Positions 54,916 through 63,949 of a stretch of 64,000 nucleotides of DNA are shown in pieces. The notes below the pieces were generated by a model. The model was given only the letters and a program-made list of their open reading frames with translations. It was not told where the DNA came from and did not search any database. This DNA is from Clavelina lepadiformis. Lineage: Eukaryota > Chordata > Ascidiacea > Aplousobranchia > Clavelinidae. Location of the stretch: contig NC_135243.1 of the NCBI RefSeq assembly GCF_947623445.1, positions 20,716,479 to 20,780,478 of the forward strand, in the 5' to 3' direction. A program made the translations under genes and the position numbers. Within the stretch, counting starts at the first letter, position 1, and each line of letters opens with the position of its first letter.

Positions 54916-54932
54916 GTCTCTGTGGCGCAATA

Positions 54933-54972
<40 letters not shown>

Positions 54973-54989
54973 GAGCCCACCCAGGGACG
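54916..54989 (+). tRNA. tRNA-Asn-GTT: tRNA-Asn(GTT), unit 33
   Basis: Array-consensus copy; the GTT anticodon returns. Confidence 0.96.
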
Positions 54990-55204
54990 TCTTTAGGAGA
55001 GTTTTACGAACAACAAACTCTTCATGTTAAAGAAATTTTATACCTAGAAACGGTGCTTTTGTTCTAAACGACAAGTCTTAATTTAAACGCTGTCAAGTTT
55101 AAGGCCCCCCACAGCCGCAACATTTCAAGCTAAAGAGTGGAGTATAAATCAAGCGCCTGCTGAAAGTTGGAAAACTGGTGAAATTCATCATGTCAAAAGG
55201 AAAA

Positions 55205-55276
55205 AGGGGGCACCCGGATTTGAACCGAAGACCTCTCGATCTGCAGTCGAATGCTCTACCACTGAGCTATACCACC
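55205..55276 (-). tRNA. tRNA-Cys-GCA: tRNA-Cys(GCA), unit 33, acceptor G3 lost
   Basis: Same acceptor change as unit 27. Confidence 0.9.
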
Positions 55277-55396
55277 TTTACATTCACTTTCAGTAGTCAT
55301 ACGTTTTCCATATTACAATCTCATTTTGTAAAGTATATAAAATTATTTAAAACACCATCCTTTATTTGCCAACTCGATAAAAGAGTGAAGTGACTC

Positions 55397-55479
55397 TACT
55401 GGGTGTGGGACTCGAACCCACGCGGACAGATGTCCATTGGAACTTAAGTCCAACGCCTTAACCGCTCGGCCAACCCAGT
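55397..55479 (-). tRNA. tRNA-Leu-TAA: tRNA-Leu(TAA), unit 33
   Basis: Array-consensus copy. Confidence 0.96.
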
Positions 55480-55719
55480 CATGGTCTGAAACTGTAGCGG
55501 TTTTGGGTAGCTTTAGGATTAAATTGAAAACGAAGTTAGTTCATTTATACATTTCATTCATTGCCTTATCGATTTAGTGGAGAGGTCGGAAGAGTGATAC
55601 AAGCACGGGCAGGATACAACCGTTCGTACATTTTCGAAAGGGTGTTAATAAAATTTTACACTATTCGAACAGATCATCTAAAATTATAAATCAAAAGAGA
55701 GAAAACCTCGGGAGTATCA

Positions 55720-55802
55720 GGCAGGATGGCCGAGTGGTCTATGGCGCTGCGTTCAGGTCGCAGTCTCCTTTGGAGGCGCGGGTTCGAATCCCGCTTCTGT
55801 CA
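55720..55802 (+). tRNA. tRNA-Leu-CAG: tRNA-Leu(CAG), unit 33 (class A)
   Basis: Class A consensus. Confidence 0.95.
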
Positions 55803-55877
55803 GGTATAACTTTTGCAGCGCTTCCATTTTGTTGTTAAAGGTTCGACTTCATTCTACTTTATACTTGCTTGGTCGTC

Positions 55878-55950
55878 GCCCGGCTAGCTCAGTCGGTAGA
55901 GCATTGGACTCTTAATCCAACGGTCGTGGGTTCGAGCCCCACGTTGGGCG
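55878..55950 (+). tRNA. tRNA-Lys-CTT: tRNA-Lys(CTT), unit 33
   Basis: G26 is A, between the D and anticodon stems; a purine is kept. Confidence 0.95.
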
Positions 55951-56627
55951 TCTTTTGTTGTTATTGCTTAAATAGACACTCTTTACTTACCAGAATGAAT
56001 GCAACTTCAAAATGCAACTGTGGTATGAACTTAAACAATTGAATTATTGTGTTTCTTGAATAGTGATATGATAAAAACCCTAGCAGATAATCAATCGGAG
56101 GTATCAAATTGCAGTGGAAATCTTGCTGATATGTAACCCTACAAAACGAGCAGGTACACCTCACGTCAGCATCCATTGGTTGAAATTGAAACGTACGCTT
56201 ATGCTTGCTACTATGCCGTTTCAGAAGAACTCTAAGCCTAATCTAATTCAGATGAAATCTAATCAACCAACTCAGCTTGCGACACAGGTGATAAATCTTC
56301 TGGTTGAATATGTGACGCCGCAGAAAAAGAATAATTGCCGTCGGTTTCAAACCTAAGGAAACAAATTATAAATCCAGCAAAGCTGCAAAGCAAGATAACT
56401 TTTTCCGTTCGGAGTTCCACCAGGTACAGTACAAATAATCCTAACCTTCAGTGTATAGTTGACAGACATTCAAGCTTCATCAAGTGACACAGCAGCCACG
56501 TTTCATATGGTAGTAACGATCGTATTCATTTCTGTTTTGTTTTTCAGGCAACACGGAACGCAACATAAGGGAAAACTTTTGAACATTTTTGAGTCACTTG
56601 CATATAAGCAAACGAAGCATTTTCCAT

Positions 56628-56644
56628 GTCTCTGTGGCGCAATA

Positions 56645-56684
<40 letters not shown>

Positions 56685-56701
56685 GAGCCCACCCAGGGAC
56701 G
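56628..56701 (+). tRNA. tRNA-Asn-GTT: tRNA-Asn(GTT), unit 34
   Basis: Consensus gene, TATAAG upstream form. Confidence 0.96.
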
Positions 56702-56916
56702 TCTTTAGGAGAGTTTTACGAACAACAAACTCTTCATGTTAAAGAAATTTTATACCTAGAAACGGTGCTTTTGTTCTAAACGACAAGTCTTAATTTAAAC
56801 GCTGTCAAGTTTAAGGCCTCCCATAGCCGCAACATTTCAAGCTAAAGAGTGGAGTATAAATCAAGCGCCTGCTGAAAGTTGGAAAACTGGTGAAATTCAT
56901 CATGTCAAAAGGAAAA

Positions 56917-56988
56917 AGGGGGCACCCGGATTTGAACCGAAGACCTCTCGATCTGCAGTCGAATGCTCTACCACTGAGCTATACCCCC
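56917..56988 (-). tRNA. tRNA-Cys-GCA: tRNA-Cys(GCA), unit 34
   Basis: Array-consensus copy. Confidence 0.96.
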
Positions 56989-57108
56989 TTTACATTCACT
57001 TTCAGTAGTCATACGTTTTCGATATTACAATCTCATTTTGTAAAGTATATAAAATTATTTAAAACACCATGCTTTATTTGCCAACTCGATAAAAGAGTGA
57101 AGTGACTC

Positions 57109-57191
57109 TACTGGGTGTGGGACTCGAACCCACGCGGACAGATGTCCATTGGAACTTAAGTCCAACGCCTTAACCGTTCGGCCAACCCAGT
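57109..57191 (-). tRNA. tRNA-Leu-TAA: tRNA-Leu(TAA), unit 34
   Basis: G15 is A, altering the 15-48 tertiary pair; stems intact. Confidence 0.93.
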
Positions 57192-57431
57192 CATGGTCTG
57201 AAACTTGAGCGGTTTTGGGTAGCTTTAGGATTAAATTGAAAACGAAGTTAGTTCATTTATACATTTCATTCATTGCCTTATCGATTTAGTGGAGAGGTCG
57301 GAAGAGTGATACGAGCACGGGCAGGATACAACCGTTCGTACATTTTCGAAAGGGTGTTAATAAAATTTTACACTATTCGAACAGATCATCTAAAATTATA
57401 AATCAAAAGAGAGAAAACCTCGAGAGTATCA

Positions 57432-57514
57432 GGCAGGATGGCCGAGTGGTCTATGGCGCTGCGTTCAGTTCGCAGTCTCCTTTGGAGGCGCGGGTTCGAA
57501 TCCCGCTTCGGTCA
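57432..57514 (+). tRNA. tRNA-Leu-CAG: tRNA-Leu(CAG), unit 34 (class D)
   Basis: Class D, same as unit 29. Confidence 0.88.
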
Positions 57515-57589
57515 GATATAACTTTTGCAGCGCTTCCATTTTGTTGTTAAAGGTTCGATTTCATTCTACTTTATACTTGCTTGGTCGTC

Positions 57590-57662
57590 GCCCGGCTAGC
57601 TCAGTCGGTAGAGCGTTGGACTCTTAATCCAACGGTCGTGGGTTCGAGCCCCACGTTGGGCG
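57590..57662 (+). tRNA. tRNA-Lys-CTT: tRNA-Lys(CTT), unit 34
   Basis: Array-consensus copy. Confidence 0.96.
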
Positions 57663-58338
57663 TCTTTTGTTGTTATTGCTTAAATAGACACTCTTTACTT
57701 ACCAGAATGAGTGCAACTTCAAAATGCAACTGTGGTATGAACTTAAACAATTGAATTATTGTGTTTCTTGAATAGTGATATGATAAAAACCTAGCAGATA
57801 ATCAATCGGAGGTATCAAATTGCAGTGGAAATCTTGCTGATATGTAACCCTACAAAACGAGCAGATACACCTCACGTCAGCATCCATTGGTTGAAATTGA
57901 AACGTACGCTTATGCTTGCTACTATGCCGTTTCAGAAGAACTCTAAGCCTAATCTAATTCAGATGAAATCTAATCAACCAACTCAGCTTGCGACACAGGT
58001 GATAAATCTTCTGGTTGAATATGTGACGCCGCAGAAAAAGAATAATTGCCGTCGGTTTCAAACCTAAGGAAACAAATTATAAATCCAGCAAAGCTGCAAA
58101 GCAAGATAACTTTTTCCGTTCGGAGTTCCACCAGGTACAGTACAAATAATCCTAACCTTCAGTGTATAGTTGACAGACATTCAAGCTTCATCAAGTGACA
58201 CAGCAGCCACGTTTCATATGGTAGTAACGATCGTATTCATTTCTGTTTTGTTTTTCAGGCAACATGGAACGCAACATAAGGGAAAACTTTTGAACATTTT
58301 TGAGTCACTTGCATATAAGCAAACGAAGCATTTTCCAT

Positions 58339-58355
58339 GTCTCTGTGGCGCAATA

Positions 58356-58395
<40 letters not shown>

Positions 58396-58412
58396 GAGCC
58401 CACCCAGGGACG
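58339..58412 (+). tRNA. tRNA-Asn-GTT: tRNA-Asn(GTT), unit 35
   Basis: Consensus gene, TATAAG upstream form. Confidence 0.96.
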
Positions 58413-58627
58413 TCTTTAGGAGAGTTTTACGAACAACAAACTCTTCATGTTAAAGAAATTTTATACCTAGAAACGGTGCTTTTGTTCTAAACGACAAGTC
58501 TTAATTTAAACGCTGTCAAGTTTAAGGCCTCCCATAGCCGCAACATTTCAAGCTAAAGAGTGGAGTATAAATCAAGCGCCTGCTGAAAGTTGGAAAACTG
58601 GTGAAATTCATCATGTCAAAAGGAAAA

Positions 58628-58699
58628 AGGGGGCACCCGGATTTGAACCGAAGACCTCTCGATCTGCAGTCGAATGCTCTACCACTGAGCTATACCCCC
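58628..58699 (-). tRNA. tRNA-Cys-GCA: tRNA-Cys(GCA), unit 35
   Basis: Array-consensus copy. Confidence 0.96.
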
Positions 58700-58819
58700 T
58701 TTACATTCACTTTCAGTAGTCATACGTTTTCGATATTACAATCTCATTTTGTAAAGTATATAAAATTATTTAAAACACCATGCTTTATTTGCCAACTCGA
58801 TAAAAGAGTGAAGTGACTC

Positions 58820-58902
58820 TACTGGGTGTGGGACTCGAACCCACGCGGACAGATGTCCATTGGAACTTAAGTCCAACGCCTTAACCGCTCGGCCAACCCA
58901 GT
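58820..58902 (-). tRNA. tRNA-Leu-TAA: tRNA-Leu(TAA), unit 35
   Basis: Array-consensus copy. Confidence 0.96.
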
Positions 58903-59142
58903 CATGGTCTGAAACTTGAGCGGTTTTGAATAGGTTTAGGATTAAAAGGAAAACGAAGTTAGTTCATTTATACATTTCATTCATTGCCTTATCGATTTAG
59001 TGGAGAGGTCGGAAGAGTGATACGAGCACGGGCAGGATACAACCGTTCGTACATTTTCGAAAGGGTGTTAATAAAATTTTACACTATTCGAACAGATCAT
59101 CTAAAATTATAAATCAAAAGAGAGAAAACCTCGGGAGTATCA

Positions 59143-59225
59143 GGCAGGATGGCCGATTGGTCTATGACGCTGCGTTCAGGTTGCAGTCTCCTTTGGAGAC
59201 GCGGGTTCGAATCCCGCTTCTGTCA
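59143..59225 (+). tRNA. tRNA-Leu-CAG: tRNA-Leu(CAG), unit 35 (class C)
   Basis: Class C, same as unit 22; here behind the aggtttagg spacer otherwise seen with class B. Confidence 0.9.
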
Positions 59226-59300
59226 GGTATAACTTTTGCAGCGCTTCCATTTTGTTGTTAAAAGTTCGATTTCATTCTACTTTATACTTGCTTGGTCGTC

Positions 59301-59373
59301 GCCCGGCTAGCTCAGTCGGTAGAGCGTTGGACTCTTAATCCAACGGTCGTGGGTTCGAGCCCCACGTTGGGCG
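59301..59373 (+). tRNA. tRNA-Lys-CTT: tRNA-Lys(CTT), unit 35
   Basis: Array-consensus copy. Confidence 0.96.
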
Positions 59374-60044
59374 TCTTTTATTGTTATCGCTTAAGTAGAC
59401 ACTCTTTACTTACCAGAATGAATGCAACTTCAAAATGCAACTGTGGTATGAACTTAAACAATTGAATTATTGTGTTTCTTGAATAGTGATATGATAAAAA
59501 CCTAGCAGATAATAATCAATCGGAGGAATCAAATTGCAGTAGAAATCTTGCTGATATGTAACCCTACATACCGAGCAGGTACACCTCACGTCAGCATCCA
59601 TTGGTGGAAATTAAAACGTACGCTTATGCTTGCTACTATGCCGTTTCAGAAGAACTCTAAGCCTAATCTAATTCAGATGAAATCTTATCAACCAACTCAG
59701 CTTGCGACACAGGTGATAAATCTTCTGGTTGAATATGTGACGCCGCAGAAAAAGAATAATTGCCGTCGGTTTCAAACCTAAGGAAACAAATTATAAATCC
59801 TGCAAAGCAAGATAACTTTTTCCGTTCGGAGTTCCACCCGGTACAGTACAAATAATCCTAACCTTCAGTGTATAGTTGACAGACATTCAAGCTTCATCAA
59901 GTGACACAGCAGCCACGTTTCATATGGTAGTAACGATCGTATTCATTTCTGTTTTGTTTTTCAGGCAACATGGAACGCAACATAAGGGAAAACTTTTGAA
60001 CATTTTTGAGTCACTTGCATATAAGCAAACGAAGCATTTTCCAT

Positions 60045-60061
60045 GTCTCTGTGGCGCAATA

Positions 60062-60101
<40 letters not shown>

Positions 60102-60118
60102 GAGCCCACCCAGGGACG
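60045..60118 (+). tRNA. tRNA-Asn-GTT: tRNA-Asn(GTT), unit 36
   Basis: Consensus gene, TATAAG upstream form. Confidence 0.96.
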
Positions 60119-60333
60119 TCTTTAGGAGAATTTTACGAACAACAAACTCTTCATGTTAAAGAAATTTTATACCTAGAAACGGTGCTTTTGTTCTAAACGA
60201 CAAGTCTTAATTTAAACGCTGTCAAGTTTAAGGCCCCCCACAGCCGCAACATTTCAAGCTAAAGAGTGGAGTATAAATCAAGCGCCTGCTGAAAGTTGGA
60301 AAACTGGTGAAATTCATCATGTCAAAAGGAAAA

Positions 60334-60405
60334 AGGGGGCACCCGGATTTAAACCGAAAACCTCTCGATCTGCAGTCGAATGCTCTACCACTGTGCTATA
60401 CCCCC
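60334..60405 (-). tRNA. tRNA-Cys-GCA: tRNA-Cys(GCA), unit 36, probable pseudogene
   Basis: Three changes on the tRNA strand: T12 to A (A/A clash in the D stem, A box TAGCACAG), C48 to T, and invariant C56 to T (B box GGTTTAAATCC). Both internal promoter boxes and the D-loop/T-loop contact are damaged. The anticodon is intact. The most decayed Cys copy. Confidence 0.85.
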
Positions 60406-60525
60406 TTTACATTCACTTTCATTAGTCATACGTTTTCGATATTACAATCTCATTTTGTAAAGTATATAAAATTATTTAAAACACCATCCTTTATTTGCCA
60501 ACTCGATAAAAGAGTGAAGTGACTC

Positions 60526-60608
60526 TACTGGGTGTGGGACTCGAACCCACGCGGACAGATGTCCATTGGAACTTAAGTCCAACGCCTTAACCGCTCGGCC
60601 AACCCAGT
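60526..60608 (-). tRNA. tRNA-Leu-TAA: tRNA-Leu(TAA), unit 36
   Basis: Array-consensus copy. Confidence 0.96.
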
Positions 60609-60848
60609 CATGGTCTGAAACTTGAGCGGTTTTGGGTAGCTTTAGGATTAAATTGAAAACGAAGTTAGTTCATTTATACATTTCATTCATTGCCTTATCG
60701 ATTTAGTGGAGAGGTCGGAAGAGTGATACGAGCACGGGCAGGATACAACCGTTCGTACATTTTCGAAAGGGTGTTAATAAAATTTTACACTATTCGAACA
60801 GATCATCTAAAATTATAAATCAAAAGAGAGAAAACCTCGGGAGTATCA

Positions 60849-60931
60849 GGCAGGATGGCCGAGTGGTCTATGGCGCTGCGTTCAGGTCGCAGTCTCCTTT
60901 GGAGGCGCGGGTTCGAATCCCGCTTCTGTCA
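60849..60931 (+). tRNA. tRNA-Leu-CAG: tRNA-Leu(CAG), unit 36 (class A)
   Basis: Class A consensus. Confidence 0.95.
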
Positions 60932-61006
60932 GGTATAACTTTTGCAGCGCTTCCATTTTGTTGTTAAAGGTTTGATTTCATTCTACTTTATACTTGCTTG
61001 GTCGTC

Positions 61007-61079
61007 GCCCGGCTAGCTCAGTCGGTAGAGCGTTGGACTCTTAATTCAACGGTCGTGGGTTCGAGCCCCACGTTGGGCG
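61007..61079 (+). tRNA. tRNA-Lys-CTT: tRNA-Lys(CTT), unit 36
   Basis: C40 is T, as in unit 26. Confidence 0.93.
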
Positions 61080-61756
61080 TCTTTTGTTGTTATTGCTTAA
61101 ATAGACACTCTTTACTTACCAGAATGAATGCAACTTCAAAATGCAACTGTGGTATGAACTTAAACAATTGAATTATTGTGTTTTTTGAATAGTGATATGA
61201 TAAAAACCCTAGCAGATAATCAATCGGAGGTATTAAATTGCAGTGGAAATCTTGCTGATATGTAACCCTACAAAACGAGCAGGTACACCTCACGTCAGCA
61301 TCCATTGGTTGAAATTGAAACGTACGCTTATGCTTGCTACTATGCCGTTTCAGAAGAACTCTAAGCCTAATCTAATTCAGATGAAATCTAATCAACCAAC
61401 TCAGCTTGCGACACAGGTGATAAATCTTCTGGTTGAATATGTGACGCCGCAGAAAAAGAATAATTGCCGTCGGTTTCAAACCTAAGGAAACAAATTATAA
61501 ATCCAGCAAAGCTGCAAAGCAAGATAACTTTTTCCGTTCGGAGTTCCACCAGGTACAGTACAAATAATCCTAACCTTCAGTGTATAGTTTACAGACATTC
61601 AAGCTTCATCAAGTGACACAGCAGCCACGTTTCATATGGTAGTAACGATCGTATTCATTTCTGTTTTGTTTTTCAGGCAACACGGAACGCAACATAGGGG
61701 AAAACTTTTGAACATTCTTGATTCACTTGTATCTAAGCGAACGAAGCATTTTCCAT

Positions 61757-61773
61757 GTCTCTGTGGCACAATA

Positions 61774-61813
<40 letters not shown>

Positions 61814-61830
61814 GAGCCCACCCAGGGACG
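61757..61830 (+). tRNA. tRNA-Asn-GTT: tRNA-Asn(GTT), unit 37, D-stem variant
   Basis: G12 is A, as in unit 27. Confidence 0.92.
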
Positions 61831-62045
61831 TCTTTAGGAGAGTTTTACGAACAACAAACTCTTCATGTTAAAGACATTTTATACCTAGAAACGGTGCTTT
61901 TGTTCTAAACGACAAGTCTTAATTTAAACGCTATCAAGTTTAAGGCCCCCCACAGCCGCAACATTTCAAGCTAAAGAGTGGAGTATAAATCAAGCGCCTG
62001 CTGAAAGTTGGAAAACTGGTGAAATTCATCATGTCAAAAGGAAAA

Positions 62046-62117
62046 AGGGGGCACCCGGATTTGAACCGAAGACCTCTCGATCTGCAGTCGAATGCTCTAC
62101 CACTGAGCTATACCACC
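62046..62117 (-). tRNA. tRNA-Cys-GCA: tRNA-Cys(GCA), unit 37, acceptor G3 lost
   Basis: Same acceptor change as unit 27. Confidence 0.9.
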
Positions 62118-62237
62118 TTTACATTCACTTTCAGTAGTCATACGTTTTCGATATTACAATCTCATTTTGTAAAGTATATAAAATTATTTAAAACACCATC
62201 CTTTATTTGCCAACTCGATAAAAGAGTGAAGTGACTC

Positions 62238-62320
62238 TACTGGGTGTGGGACTCGAACCCACGCGGACAGATGTCCATTGGAACTTAAGTCCAACGCCTT
62301 AACCGCTCGGCCAACCCAGT
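62238..62320 (-). tRNA. tRNA-Leu-TAA: tRNA-Leu(TAA), unit 37
   Basis: Array-consensus copy. Confidence 0.96.
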
Positions 62321-62560
62321 CATGGTCTAAAACTTGAGCGGTTTTGGGTAGCTTTAGGATTAAATTGAAAACGAAGTTAGTTCATTTATACATTTCATTC
62401 ATTGCCTTATCGATTTAGTGGAGAGGTCGGAAGAGTGATACGAGCACGGGCAGGATACAACCGTTCGTACATTTTCGAAAGGGTGTTAATAAAATTTTAC
62501 ACTATTCGAACAGATCATCTAAAATTATAAATCAAAAGAGAGAAAACCTCGGGAGTATCA

Positions 62561-62643
62561 GGCAGGATGGCCGATTGGTCTATGACGCTGCGTTCAGGTT
62601 GCAGTCTCCTTTGGAGACGCGGGTTCGAATCCCGCTTCTGTCA
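62561..62643 (+). tRNA. tRNA-Leu-CAG: tRNA-Leu(CAG), unit 37 (class C)
   Basis: Class C, same as unit 22. Confidence 0.9.
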
Positions 62644-62718
62644 GGTATAACTTTTACAGCGCTTCCATTTTGTTGTTAAAGGTTCGACTTCATTCTACTT
62701 TATACTTGCTTGGTCGTC

Positions 62719-62791
62719 GCCCGGCTAGCTCAGTCGGTAGAGCGTTGGACTCTTAATCCAACGGTCGTGGGTTCGAGCCCCACGTTGGGCG
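62719..62791 (+). tRNA. tRNA-Lys-CTT: tRNA-Lys(CTT), unit 37
   Basis: Array-consensus copy. Confidence 0.96.
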
Positions 62792-63468
62792 TCTTTTGTT
62801 GTTATTGCTTAAATAGACACTCTTTACTTACCAGAATGAATGCAACTTCAAAATGCAACTGTGGTATGAACTTAAACAATTGAATTATTGTGTTTCTTGA
62901 ATAGTGATATGATAAAAACCCTAGCAGATAATCAATCGGAGGTATCAAATTGCAGTGGAAATCTTGCTGATATGTAACCCTACAAAACGAGCAGGTACAC
63001 CTCACGTCAGCATCCATTGGTTGAAATTGAAACGTACGCTTATGCTTGCTACTATGCCGTTTCAGAAGAACTCTAAACCTAATCTAATTCAGATGATATC
63101 TAATCAACCAACTCAGCTTGCGACACAGGTGATAAATCTTCTGGTTGAATATGTGACGCCGCAGAAAAAGAATAATTGCCGTCGGTTTCAAACCTAAGGA
63201 AACAAATTATAAATCCAGCAAAGCTGCAAAGCAAGATAACTTTTTCCGTTCGGAGTTCCACCAGGTACAGTACAAATAATCCTAACCTTCAGTGTATAGT
63301 TGACAGACATTCAAGCTTCATCAAGTGACACAGCAGCCACGTTTCATATGGTAGTAACGATCGTATTCATTTCTGTTTTGTTTTTCAGGCAACACGGAAC
63401 GCAACATAGGGGAAAACTTTTGAACATTCTTGATTCACTTGCATCTAAGCGAACGAAGCATTTTCCAT

Positions 63469-63492
63469 GTCTCTGTGGCGCAATAGGTTAGT

Positions 63493-63525
<33 letters not shown>

Positions 63526-63542
63526 GAGCCCACCCAGGGACG
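63469..63542 (+). tRNA. tRNA-Asn-GTT: tRNA-Asn(GTT), unit 38
   Basis: C23 is T, making a G12-U23 wobble in the D stem; otherwise consensus. Confidence 0.94.
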
Positions 63543-63757
63543 TCTTTAGGAGAATTTTACGAACAACAAACTCTTCATGTTAAAGAAATTTTATACCTAG
63601 AAAAGGTGCTTTTGTTCTAAACGACAAGTCTTAATTTAAACGCTGTCAAGTTTAAGGCCCCCCACAGCCGCAACATTTCAAGCTAAAGAGTGGAGTATAA
63701 ATCAAGCGCCTGCTGAAAGTTGGAAAACTGGTGAAATTCATCATGTCAAAAGGAAAA

Positions 63758-63829
63758 AGGGGGCACCCGGATTTCAACCGAAGACCTCTCGATCTGCAGT
63801 CGAATGCTCTACCACTGAGCTATACCCCC
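63758..63829 (-). tRNA. tRNA-Cys-GCA: tRNA-Cys(GCA), unit 38, C56 lost
   Basis: Invariant C56 is G (B box GGTTGAAATCC), disrupting the G19-C56 elbow pair and the TFIIIC site. Probably weak or silent. Confidence 0.88.
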
Positions 63830-63949
63830 TTTACATTCACTTTCAGTAGTCATACGTTTTCGATATTACAATCTCATTTTGTAAAGTATATAAAATTATT
63901 TAAAACACCATCCTTTATTTGCCAACTCGATAAAAGAGTGAAGTGACTC

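Larger units (their letters stand above)
54916..56627 (+). repeat. Array unit 33
   Basis: 1,712 nt, spacer L/a. Confidence 0.97.
56628..58338 (+). repeat. Array unit 34
   Basis: 1,711 nt, spacer L/c. Shares cccatagccg in the Asn-Cys spacer with unit 35 only. Confidence 0.97.
58339..60044 (+). repeat. Array unit 35
   Basis: 1,706 nt, spacer S/b. Confidence 0.97.
60045..61756 (+). repeat. Array unit 36
   Basis: 1,712 nt, spacer L/a. Confidence 0.97.
61757..63468 (+). repeat. Array unit 37
   Basis: 1,712 nt, spacer L/a. Last complete unit. Confidence 0.97.
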
